A stretch of 64,000 nucleotides of DNA from JAQUGA01 sp038210985 (GCA_038210985.1 JBBQWB010000004.1:11357-75356); one strand, 5' to 3'. Shown: positions 54,669 through 63,231, counted from the stretch's first letter. Numbers and translations are program-made. Notes: generated from the sequence alone by a model not told the origin.

Positions 54669-55894
54669 TGAATTATTCTATGAATCTTCCAGAAATAAAA
54701 ATGGATGACTACGATTATGGTCTTCCCGATAAAAAAATTGCCCTATTTCCTGCAGATGTTCGTTCGGCTTCTAAATTGCTTTTTTACAACAAGGGCAATT
54801 TATCCGACCATTTTTTTTCAGATATTTCCACGCTGATTCCTCAAAACAGCTTTTTAGTATTTAACAATACAAAGGTTATTCCCGCTAGAATTGTTTTTTA
54901 TAAAGATAATGGTACTCGCATTGAAGTTTTTTGCTTAGAACCTTTAGATGAAAATAAAGAATTTCAAAAAGCATTAAAACTTACTAAAACTGCCAATTGG
55001 AAATGTTTAGTTGGAAATTTAAAACGTTGGAAAGAACCAATTTCAATGAAAATTCCTTTTCAGGATTCCATCATTACACTAACCGCTAGTTTGCTCGAAC
55101 GAACAGATGAAACTGCTATCGTATGCTTTAATTGGAATCCCGAAAATTTAGATTTTGCCACCGTTTTGAATTATGCAGGAAAAATCCCTTTGCCACCATA
55201 TATTAAAAGAGAAAACGTTTTATTGGATAACGACAGATACCAAACTGTTTACGCTAACCACAAAGGCTCGGTTGCGGCTCCAACTGCTGGACTGCACTTT
55301 ACACCCGAAATATTAAACGATTTGACTAAAAAAAACATTCTAATGGATTTCGTTACCCTGCACGTTGGTGCTGGAACATTTAAACCAGTTTCTTCTACCA
55401 CCGCTCAAGAGCATACCATGCATCACGAAACCATTATTTTAGGTAAAAAATTATTATTAAATTTATTAAACAACACCGACAAAACAATATTTTCCGTTGG
55501 AACAACTTCTGCTCGGTCGCTTGAAAGTTTGTATTGGATTGCGTTAAAAAATTTCAGAAACAAAACTAATGATGATTTCAAACTCGAACAATGGGAGGCA
55601 TATTCATTAAACGACAGGGATTTTTCTTTTGAAAACGCATTAAGTTTTTTAATAGATATTCTTGATAAATCAATTAGGAATGAAATTATTGCACAAACTT
55701 CCTTAATGATAATTCCTGGATACAAGCATAAAGCAGTAAAAGGATTAATTACAAACTTTCATCAACCACGAAGCACCTTGTTATTGCTTTTAGCTTCTTT
55801 TATAGATGATAAATGGAAACTCATGTACAAACATGCGTTAAACAACAATTACCGCTTTTTAAGTTACGGAGATTCTACGTTGATTATACCGTAA
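54668..55894 (+). CDS. queA: tRNA preQ1(34) S-adenosylmethionine ribosyltransferase-isomerase
   Basis: The 408-residue enzyme transfers ribose from SAM to the 7-aminomethyl-7-deazaguanine of tRNA to give epoxyqueuosine. Family blocks include FLVFNNTKVIPARI, GSVAAPTAGLHFTPEIL, HVGAGTFKPV and LITNFHQPRSTLLLLLASF. It is longer than E. coli QueA (about 355) because of an insert around 60-110 and another near 290-320; such longer versions are common in Bacteroidota. It is the last gene after yicC and manA. The ATG at 54680 is a possible alternative start. Confidence 0.93.
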   Translation: MNYSMNLPEIKMDDYDYGLPDKKIALFPADVRSASKLLFYNKGNLSDHFFSDISTLIPQNSFLVFNNTKVIPARIVFYKDNGTRIEVFCLEPLDENKEFQKALKLTKTANWKCLVGNLKRWKEPISMKIPFQDSIITLTASLLERTDETAIVCFNWNPENLDFATVLNYAGKIPLPPYIKRENVLLDNDRYQTVYANHKGSVAAPTAGLHFTPEILNDLTKKNILMDFVTLHVGAGTFKPVSSTTAQEHTMHHETIILGKKLLLNLLNNTDKTIFSVGTTSARSLESLYWIALKNFRNKTNDDFKLEQWEAYSLNDRDFSFENALSFLIDILDKSIRNEIIAQTSLMIIPGYKHKAVKGLITNFHQPRSTLLLLLASFIDDKWKLMYKHALNNNYRFLSYGDSTLIIP

Positions 55895-55980
55895 AACTAT
55901 AATTCAACAAAATTAAATTCATCTTGCAGTCATCCTAAGTCAGATCGGAAAAATGTAAATATTCCCTTGCAGTCATCCTA

Positions 55981-56049
55981 ATTCGCCACGGCGAAGTCGA
56001 AGGATGCGTAAACCTTACGCATTCATGCTTTGACTTCGCCGTGGCGAAT
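55981..56049. repeat. REP-like hairpin repeat copy 3
   Basis: The arms 55981-56002 and 56028-56049 pair with one G-T. The loop holds a second small hairpin (ATGCGTAA/TTACGCAT). The outer arms match copy 1 at 24153 almost exactly. It follows queA and may help end that transcript, though there is no T-run. Flanking GTCATCCTA occurs twice (near 55929 and 55971). The rest of the gap to 56081 shows nothing. Confidence 0.8.
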
Positions 56050-56081
56050 CAGCATAACCAAGCACCACCAATCAATTAATA

Positions 56082-56411
56082 TTATATTTCTTGAAAAGAA
56101 TCTTTTCCTTCAAGACGTTCCAATTCACTATCGAACGTAAGGTTTAAATATGGGATTATGGCTGGGTCGTGGTTTGCAATAATATTTAAATCGAAAATCT
56201 TTCCATTTTCTTCATCATCTGCATACTCTTGTGTTTCAGTTCCTGCCAATAAACGCCATCCACTATCATTTTCCTTGTCTCCTTCTTCACGATACATATA
56301 CCCAACCTTTGCACCTTCTAGTGTTATTTTATTTGACACAATGCAAAAACCCATGGGTTTAATAACTTGCGGAATGTTTTCAATTGGAATTACTATTTTA
56401 TCTTCGTGCAT
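56082..56411 (-). CDS. DUF2185 protein (Imm33-like)
   Basis: The 109-residue protein is small, soluble and acidic. It resembles DUF2185 in KPMGFCIVSNKITLEGAKVGYMYREE, DSGWRLLAGTE, and the tail NIIANHDPAIIPYL. The family includes bacterial immunity proteins to toxins, but many members are stand-alone and unstudied. No toxin gene adjoins it here, so I do not claim an immunity role. It is followed by the queA-side repeat and preceded by the terminator of the RRM gene. Confidence 0.65.
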   Translation of the reverse strand: MHEDKIVIPIENIPQVIKPMGFCIVSNKITLEGAKVGYMYREEGDKENDSGWRLLAGTETQEYADDEENGKIFDLNIIANHDPAIIPYLNLTFDSELERLEGKDSFQEI

Positions 56412-56452
56412 AAAAATGGAGTTTTTAAATAATTAATACGGCATAAAAGTAT

Positions 56453-56483
56453 AAAAAAAACACACCCCTTGTGGAATGTGTTT
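56453..56483 (-). terminator. Terminator after the RRM protein gene
   Basis: AAACACACC pairs with GGAATGTGTTT with a small bulge; the minus strand then runs into eight T. It lies 35 nt after the stop of the minus-strand RRM gene. Confidence 0.7.
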
Positions 56484-56517
56484 CTTTAGCGTTATTTTTG
56501 GTTACGAGAAAATACTA

Positions 56518-56844
56518 TTAGTAATTTCTTTGACCGTAGTTTCTATTTCCGCCTCTGTCACCACCTCTATCACCGCCTCTTTGGAAGCCGCCTCTAGATT
56601 CTTTTTTTTCTTCAGCTTTGTTAACTACGATGGCACGACCATTTACTTCAGCGCCGTTTAATTCGTCAATAGCTTGTTGAGCTTGAGCGTCGTCAGACAT
56701 TTCAACAAATCCAAAACCTTTACTACGTCCTGAAAATTTGTCCTTAATAATTTTGGCGTCAGTAACTTCGCCGTACTCTTCAAATAATTCCTTTAAATCA
56801 CCATCCTGCATGCTAAAAGGAAGACTTCCACAAAAAATGTTCAT
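56518..56844 (-). CDS. RRM-domain RNA-binding protein
   Basis: The protein has 108 residues from ATG 56844. It holds one RNA recognition motif (about 1-80): RNP2 is IFCGSLPF (residues 3-10) and RNP1 is KGFGFVEM (about 40-47). A Gly/Arg-rich tail (GGDRGGDRGGNRNYG) follows, as in cold-inducible RNA-binding proteins of cyanobacteria and Bacteroidota. It probably acts on RNA structure or stability. A start further upstream (56880) would overlap the -7 box, so it is rejected. Confidence 0.92.
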   Translation of the reverse strand: MNIFCGSLPFSMQDGDLKELFEEYGEVTDAKIIKDKFSGRSKGFGFVEMSDDAQAQQAIDELNGAEVNGRAIVVNKAEEKKESRGGFQRGGDRGGDRGGNRNYGQRNY

Positions 56845-56877
56845 AATAAAATTTCTAATTAATTCATATTTACGGCA

Positions 56878-56885
56878 CAAATGTA
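56878..56885 (-). promoter_or_regulatory. -7 promoter box for the RRM gene
   Basis: The minus strand reads TACATTTG, 33 nt upstream of the ATG at 56844. The spacing gives a leader of about 28 nt. Confidence 0.55.
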
Positions 56886-57040
56886 CACTTAATTATTTTG
56901 TAAAACTATATTTATTTTCATTTTACTGAAAAAATTATAAAAAAAAAGGTTTTGACTCTTAAAACTAATCATTAGAGTCTGTCCTTAGAGTCGAAAAACA
57001 AGAGCAACGTGTGTTGGTTGTTTTTTAATATTTACAATAC

Positions 57041-57368
57041 TAGTGGCTGTCTAGAATGTTATTCACCCAAAAGTTTTATGACACATTCAAAAAGTTGCTT
57101 GTGAGAAAAATAATTCCGATAATATTCAGCATGATTTTGAATACACAGTATAACAAAATCATATTGCTGAATACAAATCGGAATTCGAGAACGAGGCATT
57201 TTTGAAAATTTTTATGGGATTCCCGAGTTAGGTTTTGTAAGTTTTCAACGCCTTCATTGCCCCAACCCTGAAGGGTGGAAGTCGTTGAATTTCAATATTT
57301 TATTTATCTGAATGACGAGGAATCTTGGCGAAAATAACGTTATTATCGGACTTTATAGACGGACACTA
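57041..57368. mobile_element. MITE-like element with GTGGCTGTCTA ends
   Basis: A 328-bp non-coding segment begins TAGTGGCTGTCTAGAA and ends, on the opposite strand, TAGTGTCCGTCTATAA (13 of 16 match). Both start with TA. It includes a large internal imperfect hairpin (57112-57185, arms with CCGAT/ATCGG and ATTCAGCA/TGCTGAAT) and a GCCCCAACCCTGAAGGGTG segment that resembles copy B. It ends one base after the stop codon of the next gene. The stretch 56886-57040 shows a repeated TTAGAGTC motif and nothing more. Confidence 0.65.
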
Positions 57369-57369
57369 A

Positions 57370-57930
57370 TTATAAGGGGAAATAGCCTTGCTCTATCCTA
57401 ATAACCAAATCATGTGGTTTTAACAATCTCCAATCAATAAACTTTTCATTCTCATCAAATTGAATATAATAATTGATATGAGCTTTTTTAAATTCATGAA
57501 CTACATGCGGGAGAAAACCCAATCCTACAATCCAACCAGGATTAATATCATCAAACCATTCTTGGTAATAATCATCTTCCGAATAATGGAAATTTAGAAC
57601 ATTCTCGCCGATTAAAATAAATTTAGAAATTCCCTTATCTATCAAAATATCAATAATATTTCGCTTTAAATACATAATGTCGTTATACAAACAATCGTTC
57701 CATTCGCCAATAAATTCGATGATACAAAAACCCAAATCATAGTCGGAATACAGAATTTTTAAATACAAAGTACGTGAACCAAAAAAATCCCATTGTGGAT
57801 GAATATAGTAATTATAGATAGTATTTGAAAAATAAATTTCGCTATACGATTTTTGGTAAAAAGGCGAATTTTCATCTTCTTCGGTAGAGTAATAATCTCT
57901 CCAATTCCAAAATGGCTCAATATGATGCAT
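57370..57930 (-). CDS. Uncharacterised protein
   Basis: The 186-residue protein starts MHHIEPFWNWRDYYS and is strikingly rich in Tyr, Trp, Phe and Asp. It has no signal peptide or membrane segment. I do not recognise a family. A Rossmann-like helix and strand in the middle (LKRNIIDILIDKGISKFILIGENVLNF) can be suspected. It follows the 57936 lipoprotein gene by five nt, so they are co-transcribed. A repeat element begins immediately after its stop. Confidence 0.6.
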   Translation of the reverse strand: MHHIEPFWNWRDYYSTEEDENSPFYQKSYSEIYFSNTIYNYYIHPQWDFFGSRTLYLKILYSDYDLGFCIIEFIGEWNDCLYNDIMYLKRNIIDILIDKGISKFILIGENVLNFHYSEDDYYQEWFDDINPGWIVGLGFLPHVVHEFKKAHINYYIQFDENEKFIDWRLLKPHDLVIRIEQGYFPL

Positions 57931-57935
57931 TCTAC

Positions 57936-58616
57936 TTAATAATTAATGGAGATTTCGGTAGTATCAAATGCAGTACAAAATATATTTTGGTTATACGATT
58001 GTATCGTATTATCCTTTTTAACAACCCATGTTACTTTTGCATTTGCATTTCCCTTTAGCTTACAAATAAGCACGTTGGAATAAATAGAACCATATCCAAT
58101 AGTTGAAGAATTATTGCAACAATCAAAACAAGTAAAGGGCTCATTATTATCGTATTTATAGGATATTTGATCGTTGTCGTCGTATGGGTTAATATTATTT
58201 ACCGAAATTTTAATCCATGCTACAGGATGAATTACTAAGTTTTTATTCACATCTGCACCCGAAGGGATATCATTGGCTAAGTAATTGAACGAATTATCAA
58301 AATAATTTTGTTTAAACAGCTTTATTTTGTATTTATCCACCACTTTCCACTCCGTAGAAATTTCGTAACTTCCACTGCTATTTGTATTTGAAGATGCCAT
58401 ATCCGAAAACCCAGAAGAAAACGAGCCTCCTTCGAGCAATGTTCCTTGTAAACCAACTTTAACTCCAGAAACCTTATTTCCAGCGGCATCTGAAACAGAG
58501 CCCCAAATTTTAATTGTCTTTGGTTCCTTTTTACACGATGTTTCCAACACAAATACACTAATTAGCACGAAAAGAAAAACGTACAAATAGCGTCTATTTA
58601 ACAATGGTTTTTTCAT
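57936..58616 (-). CDS. Lipoprotein with carboxypeptidase-regulatory-like domain
   Basis: The 226-residue protein has a signal peptide with lipobox LETSC (Cys about 28), so it should be a lipoprotein. A beta-sandwich domain like the carboxypeptidase-regulatory/transthyretin-like group is suggested by IWGSVSDAAGNKVSGVKVGLQGT and SSGSYEISTEWK (about 37-100). The C-terminal half has several Cys (CFDCCNN). Its function is unknown. It is followed after five nt by the uncharacterised 57370 gene. The barrel gene at 58664 lies just upstream on the same strand. Confidence 0.65.
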   Translation of the reverse strand: MKKPLLNRRYLYVFLFVLISVFVLETSCKKEPKTIKIWGSVSDAAGNKVSGVKVGLQGTLLEGGSFSSGFSDMASSNTNSSGSYEISTEWKVVDKYKIKLFKQNYFDNSFNYLANDIPSGADVNKNLVIHPVAWIKISVNNINPYDDNDQISYKYDNNEPFTCFDCCNNSSTIGYGSIYSNVLICKLKGNANAKVTWVVKKDNTIQSYNQNIFCTAFDTTEISINY

Positions 58617-58663
58617 AATAAATGAATTTTGTATTAAATTATTATGGAAGTTTCAAGAATATT

Positions 58664-59470
58664 CTAAAAACTAAATGCAATCCCAATGTGGAAATTCAAT
58701 AAGCGAAATTGCTGTAACATTTGTTCTGTTTTTGGTTCGGGCAAAGTCCATTCGCGATTGTATTTTATTCGCATGTATTGCCATTCGAATCCAGCTTTAG
58801 CTTCAATATTTGAACGAAGTGCATATAAAAATTGGAATAAAAAACCAGCAGACCAACCTACCGAAAAAAACGAAATGTTGGAATACGAGTAATCTTTTCG
58901 AACATAACCCAAACTTGGAATTAGCAGGGTGTCGTAATATAATGCCGTTGTTTTCGGAACACTTGCTAAGACTATACCTGCGTTTGTAATAATTTGAGCA
59001 CTCACTCTTTCTTGAAGGGTAAAGTTAAATAATCCCGAAGCCATAACGGATGTAATTGCCCACGGAGGAGTAGTAGCGGCTTCTAGATGTTTAAATCGGG
59101 TGGTGTAAGTGCTTTTATTAACAGGCAAAAATGTTTGGCTAATATATAATCCAGCTCCTAATGTTGGCTGTCCTTTAAACAAAATATGTTGATAAAGATG
59201 TGCTGTATATCCCATACCTGCATTTTGTTCAAATTTTAAATCCATTCCCGGATTGGCAATTCCAAGACCAAAACCTATGTTTAAAAATTTATCCTGTACA
59301 CCACGGGGCAAGGTGTTTCGTCCACCTTTTCGAGCATTTTTAAAAGGACTTTTAGCAACACTAACTGTTTTGGTAGAATTTTTTTGCCTTCCTGTCACAA
59401 TTTGAGCAGTAACAGTGGATGTGCAAAAGAACAATACACATAAAAAAATTAATCCTACAGTTTTTTTCAT
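58664..59470 (-). CDS. Outer-membrane beta-barrel-like protein
   Basis: The protein has 268 residues from ATG 59470. A signal peptide ends near TVTAQ (residue 23). A basic linker follows (TGRQKNSTKTVSVAKSP), then barrel-like strands (IGFGLGIANPG, FSVGWSAGFLFQF) and a terminal FSF. This fits an outer-membrane protein of the type common in Bacteroidota, with no finer call possible. The frame is open to 59494, but that TTG would be too close to the promoter, so ATG 59470 is preferred. Confidence 0.7.
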   Translation of the reverse strand: MKKTVGLIFLCVLFFCTSTVTAQIVTGRQKNSTKTVSVAKSPFKNARKGGRNTLPRGVQDKFLNIGFGLGIANPGMDLKFEQNAGMGYTAHLYQHILFKGQPTLGAGLYISQTFLPVNKSTYTTRFKHLEAATTPPWAITSVMASGLFNFTLQERVSAQIITNAGIVLASVPKTTALYYDTLLIPSLGYVRKDYSYSNISFFSVGWSAGFLFQFLYALRSNIEAKAGFEWQYMRIKYNREWTLPEPKTEQMLQQFRLLNFHIGIAFSF

Positions 59471-59496
59471 ATCAAGAAATACTAGATAATACAATA

Positions 59497-59504
59497 CAAA
59501 AGTA
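59497..59504 (-). promoter_or_regulatory. -7 promoter box for the barrel protein gene
   Basis: The minus strand reads TACTTTTG, 26 nt upstream of the ATG at 59470. This places the likely mRNA start at about 59492 and rules out the TTG at 59494. Confidence 0.5.
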
Positions 59505-59530
59505 TAAAATTAGGCTTACTAAATTGTGTT

Positions 59531-60130
59531 TTATAATTTATTTAACGTTGAGTCGTCCGAAAAAGTTTTCTGATTATAACTAGTCATTGTTTGTCCTATG
59601 CCTGCGGTTGCAAAACTCAAAATAGCTTTTTCGGTTATTTCTATTTGTTTTTTAATTAATTGTATCTCATTTTCATCAAACTTGCTTAAAACATAATCCA
59701 CTTGATGACCTTGAGTATAATTTTTTCCAATACCAAATCTTAGTCGGGCAAAATCTTGATTTCCTAAAATTTCGATAATATCATTAATTCCATTGTGGGT
59801 ACCGCCGCCACCTTTTGGTTTTATGCGAATAACGCCTACGTCTAAATCTATATCGTCAAAAACAACCATCATATTCTCCAGAGGAACGTTTTCTTTTTCC
59901 ATCCAATATCTTACTGCTTTTCCACTAAGATTCATGTAGGTAGATGGTTTTACCAGAACAATTTGTCTGCCTTTATATTTAACTTGCGAAACGGATGCCA
60001 ACCTATCTACCGAAAAAGCAACATTAAACTTTGCAGCAAAGGCATCTATAATCATAAACCCAATATTATGTCGGGTTTCATGATATTCGGCACCGATGTT
60101 TCCAAGTCCAATAATTAAATACTTTTTCAC
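59531..60130 (-). CDS. pth: Peptidyl-tRNA hydrolase
   Basis: The 199-residue enzyme frees tRNA from stalled peptidyl-tRNA. Active-site residues match Pth: N11 (GLGNIGAEY), H21 (ETRHNIGF) and D93 (VVFDDIDLDVG), with the KPKGGGGTHNGI block. It lies 75 nt after rplY, the usual Bacteroidota pairing, with a hairpin in between. The C-terminal tail is slightly long. It is probably expressed from the rplY promoter. Confidence 0.97.
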   Translation of the reverse strand: MKKYLIIGLGNIGAEYHETRHNIGFMIIDAFAAKFNVAFSVDRLASVSQVKYKGRQIVLVKPSTYMNLSGKAVRYWMEKENVPLENMMVVFDDIDLDVGVIRIKPKGGGGTHNGINDIIEILGNQDFARLRFGIGKNYTQGHQVDYVLSKFDENEIQLIKKQIEITEKAILSFATAGIGQTMTSYNQKTFSDDSTLNKL

Positions 60131-60151
60131 ATTATTTTATTTTAACAAAAT

Positions 60152-60194
60152 GGCTGTTTTAAAACAAAATTGCTTTAAAACAGCCTTTTTTTTT
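60152..60194. terminator. Terminator-like hairpin between rplY and pth
   Basis: A perfect 12-bp stem (60152-60163 with 60174-60185) has a 10-nt loop and nine T follow on the plus strand. On the minus strand, where rplY and pth lie, the T-run is weak (ATTTTGTT), so it may only partly stop transcription and allow readthrough into pth. Confidence 0.7.
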
Positions 60195-60205
60195 AACCTG
60201 TTAGT

Positions 60206-60772
60206 TTATGCTTCTACTGGAGTTTCTACGTTACGTGTAGCATCCACAGAAACAATAATATTTGCAGAATTTTCTATTAAAGAAAATTTGTCCAAAATAA
60301 CATCTTTTACAAAAATTGCATCGCCAATCTCTAATTTACTAATATCTACTGTAAGATAATCTGGAATATCATTATATAAACCTTTAGCTTTAACATTTCT
60401 ATAGCGTTTTGTCAATTTTCCACCACGAATAACACCAGGTGAATTACCCGTAACTTTAACAGGAATTGAAACAACAATTGGTTTAGATTCTTCAATTTCA
60501 AAAAAGTCAACATGCACAAGATTATCACTAAGTGGATGAAATTGAGCTGCTTTAATAATCGCTTTAGTTTTATAATCACCAATTGTAATTTCGGCGTAAT
60601 TTACTTCAGGAGTATAAAGAAGATCTTTAAATTGTTTTTCCTCAACTACTATGTGGTATTGTTTTTTGCCGCCATACACTACACAAGGAACAAGTCCTTG
60701 AGCACGCATTGCTTTTGCATCTTTTTTCCCTACGCTCTCTCTTGGAGAACCGCTCACAGATACAGATTTCAT
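60206..60772 (-). CDS. rplY: 50S ribosomal protein L25 / general stress protein Ctc
   Basis: The 188-residue protein has the N-terminal L25 domain (about 1-95, AMRAQGLVPCVVYGGKK, LVHVDFFEI) that binds 5S rRNA, and the C-terminal TL5/Ctc domain (about 95-188, VPVKVTGNSPGVIRGGKL). The two-domain form is the usual one in Bacteroidota. It is followed by pth, as in many relatives. Confidence 0.95.
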   Translation of the reverse strand: MKSVSVSGSPRESVGKKDAKAMRAQGLVPCVVYGGKKQYHIVVEEKQFKDLLYTPEVNYAEITIGDYKTKAIIKAAQFHPLSDNLVHVDFFEIEESKPIVVSIPVKVTGNSPGVIRGGKLTKRYRNVKAKGLYNDIPDYLTVDISKLEIGDAIFVKDVILDKFSLIENSANIIVSVDATRNVETPVEA

Positions 60773-60814
60773 TTAATAAAGGTTTAAATTTATAATTATT
60801 TTAATTTTGAGGTG

Positions 60815-60822
60815 CAAAGGTA
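60815..60822 (-). promoter_or_regulatory. -7 promoter box for rplY-pth
   Basis: The minus strand reads TACCTTTG, matching TAnnTTTG, 42 nt upstream of the rplY start. Confidence 0.5.
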
Positions 60823-60902
60823 CAATAAAAAATAATAGATTTCTCGTTTTTGGATATTTTTCAAAAATTTACTCAAAACCCCATGGATTTTAGAAACAAA
60901 AC

Positions 60903-62804
60903 TTAGTATGCCCTAGCATTTTTTCCTTCTATATAATTCAAAAAGGACTTGTTTAACACTTTATAACCTCCTGGTGTTGGATAGTTTCCGGTAAAATACC
61001 AATCGCCTGTATTGTCTGGGCATGATAAATGAAGGTCTTCAATCGAATTAAAAACAATTTCGACGGGCACTTTACAATCTTTTGGAGTTACAAGTTGAGC
61101 AATTTTAATCGAAATTTGTTCGGCTGTAAACGGTTTATAAATTTCGCGAACATAATTTACCATTTCTTCTTTAGGAAGATTTTCTTGGGCTTTGCATTTT
61201 TTATAAACTTCATTAATTATGTGCGTTTGCTTTGTATCCTTTATCAACTGAATGGCTGCTTGAAATGCAATAAAGTCGTTCATTCGAGCCATGTCAATTC
61301 CATAGCAATCGGGGTAACGAATTTGAGGTGCCGAAGAAGCAACCACAATTTTTTTAGGAGAAAGTCGCGACAACATTTTAATAATACTTTGTTTAAGTGT
61401 TGTACCTCGCACAATAGAATCGTCGAGCACCACTAAATTATCTGTTCCACTTTTAACGGTTCCGTATGTAATGTCGTAAACGTGTGCAACTAAATCGTCT
61501 CGTTGACTATCTTGTGTAATAAACGTACGAAGTTTAATGTCTTTTACTGCAACCTGGTCAATACGAGGCATAAGAGACAAAATTTCATCGGTTTTTTCGG
61601 GTGTTAAACTGCCAGCAACCTCTAAAATTCTATCGCGTTTTACCACGTTACAAAATCTGCGAAGCTCGTCAAACATTCCATAAAAAGCCACAATAGCAGT
61701 GTTTGGAATATACGAAAACACGGTATTATCAAAGTCGTACTCAACTGCTTTTAAAACAGCTGGAGTTAGTGAAGCCCCTAGTTTTTTTCGCTCGTTATAA
61801 ATATCTACGTCCGTTCCTCGAGAAAAATAAATTCGCTCAAACGAACATTTTTTTATAGCTTGAGGTTCCACACATTCTTCCATACTAACTGCTCCGTTTT
61901 TTCGAATAATTAGGGCATGTCCTGGAGTAACTTCATGAATTTGACTTACATCTACATTAAATGCGGTTTGGATTGCAGGACGCTCAGATGCTGCAACAAC
62001 AACCTCTTCGTCTTGATAATAATATGCTGGTCGAATTCCATTAGGGTCACGTAATACAAACGAGTCACCATGTCCGAGCATTCCACAAATAACATATCCA
62101 CCATCCCAATATTTTGCCGAGCGACTTAATATTTTGCCAATGTTTATTTTTTCGCAAATTCGGGATGTTGCCTCTTGCTTTGAAAGACCTTGTAGTTTAA
62201 ATTCTTTATAAATTTTCTCCACTTCATCGTCTAAAAAACTTCCGATTTTTTCGAGAATGGTAACGGTATCTGATGTTTCAATAGGATGTTGCCCTATTTC
62301 AATCAATTTTTGGAACAATTCATCTACGTTCGTCATGTTAAAATTACCAGCAATAACTAAATTACGAGTAATCCAGTTATTTTGACGGATAAAAGGGTGA
62401 AGGTTAGCAATTTCATTTTTGCCGAATGTTCCATATCGAAGGTGTCCCATAAGAAGTTCTGAAGCAAACTCGGCATTTTTCTTTAACCAATTTATGTCGC
62501 TGAAACTAAATTCGTTATCTCCTTGTAGTTTTCGTACTGCATCAAAAATAGGATTAAAACAATCTTTAATTGGTGAATTTGAATTGGAGCGAATTCGATT
62601 AATAAACCGTGTTCCCGGTGGAACATCGAGTTTTATTCCTGCAATTCCAGCTCCATCTTGTCCTCGATTATGCTGCTTTTCCATTAATAAGTACAACTTG
62701 TTAACTCCCCAAAAAGCACTTCCGTACTTTGCACAGTAGTATTCCAATGGTTTTAGTAGACGAATATGGGCAATACCACATTCGTGCTTAATTTGATCGC
62801 TCAT
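60903..62804 (-). CDS. Amidophosphoribosyltransferase-like protein (PurF family, long form)
   Basis: The 633-residue protein has an N-terminal class II glutamine amidotransferase domain (nucleophile Cys9 in HECGIA, after an 8-residue propeptide) and a C-terminal phosphoribosyltransferase domain (PRPP motif VVLDDSIVRGTT, about 455-466). PurF makes 5-phosphoribosylamine, the first step of purine synthesis. At 633 residues it exceeds E. coli PurF (about 505); inserts at 75-120 and a C-terminal extension (about 560-633) make it the Bacteroidota long type, which may be a second, PurF-like enzyme. It sits alone with its own promoter box (TAAATTTG on the minus strand, 62832-62825). Confidence 0.88.
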   Translation of the reverse strand: MSDQIKHECGIAHIRLLKPLEYYCAKYGSAFWGVNKLYLLMEKQHNRGQDGAGIAGIKLDVPPGTRFINRIRSNSNSPIKDCFNPIFDAVRKLQGDNEFSFSDINWLKKNAEFASELLMGHLRYGTFGKNEIANLHPFIRQNNWITRNLVIAGNFNMTNVDELFQKLIEIGQHPIETSDTVTILEKIGSFLDDEVEKIYKEFKLQGLSKQEATSRICEKINIGKILSRSAKYWDGGYVICGMLGHGDSFVLRDPNGIRPAYYYQDEEVVVAASERPAIQTAFNVDVSQIHEVTPGHALIIRKNGAVSMEECVEPQAIKKCSFERIYFSRGTDVDIYNERKKLGASLTPAVLKAVEYDFDNTVFSYIPNTAIVAFYGMFDELRRFCNVVKRDRILEVAGSLTPEKTDEILSLMPRIDQVAVKDIKLRTFITQDSQRDDLVAHVYDITYGTVKSGTDNLVVLDDSIVRGTTLKQSIIKMLSRLSPKKIVVASSAPQIRYPDCYGIDMARMNDFIAFQAAIQLIKDTKQTHIINEVYKKCKAQENLPKEEMVNYVREIYKPFTAEQISIKIAQLVTPKDCKVPVEIVFNSIEDLHLSCPDNTGDWYFTGNYPTPGGYKVLNKSFLNYIEGKNARAY

Positions 62805-62824
62805 AGTCTATTCCATTTAAAAAG

Positions 62825-62832
62825 CAAATTTA
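62825..62832 (-). promoter_or_regulatory. -7 promoter box for the PurF-like gene
   Basis: The minus strand reads TAAATTTG, 20 nt upstream of the ATG. No good -33 element is seen. Confidence 0.5.
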
Positions 62833-63019
62833 CAAATACATTTTGATTTCGGTCGTTTCGAGTAAAATTTATTAGCAAATAGCTTAATTCGATTAACTCA
62901 GAATTATCAATGCTTTCTGAAAAACACTCAATTCTATGATTAAATTTTTTCTTTTAACCCGATAGACATTATCAAAATTTAAAATTTTATATCAATAATT
63001 CAGATTCTCTTTTTCGTTT

Positions 63020-63051
63020 TTTGTGTTTATCCGAAGAAAAGTTTAATTTTG
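63020..63051 (+). promoter_or_regulatory. Promoter for tRNA-Lys
   Basis: TTTG (63020-63023) and TAATTTTG (63044-63051) with a 20-nt spacer form a clear -33/-7 pair. The transcript should start about six nt before the mature tRNA. Confidence 0.7.
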
Positions 63052-63063
63052 TCGCACCATTTT

Positions 63064-63136
63064 GTCTCCGTAGCTCAGCTGGTAGAGCAATTGACTCTTA
63101 ATCAATGGGTCGGGGGTTCGAGCCCCCCCGGGGATA
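63064..63136 (+). tRNA. tRNA-Lys (anticodon CTT)
   Basis: The 73-nt sequence folds as a cloverleaf. D-stem GCTC/GAGC, anticodon stem ATTGA/TCAAT around CTCTTAA (anticodon CTT), and a T-arm of five G-C pairs with loop TTCGAGC are clear. The acceptor stem GTCTCCG/CGGGGAT has two wobble pairs, including G1-T72 at the end. CCA is not encoded. A hairpin terminator follows. Confidence 0.93.
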
Positions 63137-63146
63137 CAATGAATAT

Positions 63147-63184
63147 AAAAAGAGTTTTCCGTTTTAAACGAGAAGCTCTTTTTT
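63147..63184 (+). terminator. Terminator after tRNA-Lys
   Basis: AAAAAGAG (63147-63154) pairs with CTCTTTTT (63076+100 region, 63176-63183), with an inner paired segment, and the T-run completes the signal. It ends the tRNA transcript. Confidence 0.7.
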
Positions 63185-63190
63185 ATTAAT

Positions 63191-63231
63191 TAATGTTTGC
63201 ATGAAAACGCCGAGTTTTCATGCAAACTTTA
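63191..63231. mobile_element. 41-bp miniature inverted-repeat element
   Basis: TA, then a perfect 14-bp stem (63195-63208 with 63214-63227) around GCCGA, then TA. The stem GTTTGCATGAAAAC is related to the ends of copies A and B. Length and arrangement equal those of 35987-36027. Confidence 0.7.
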
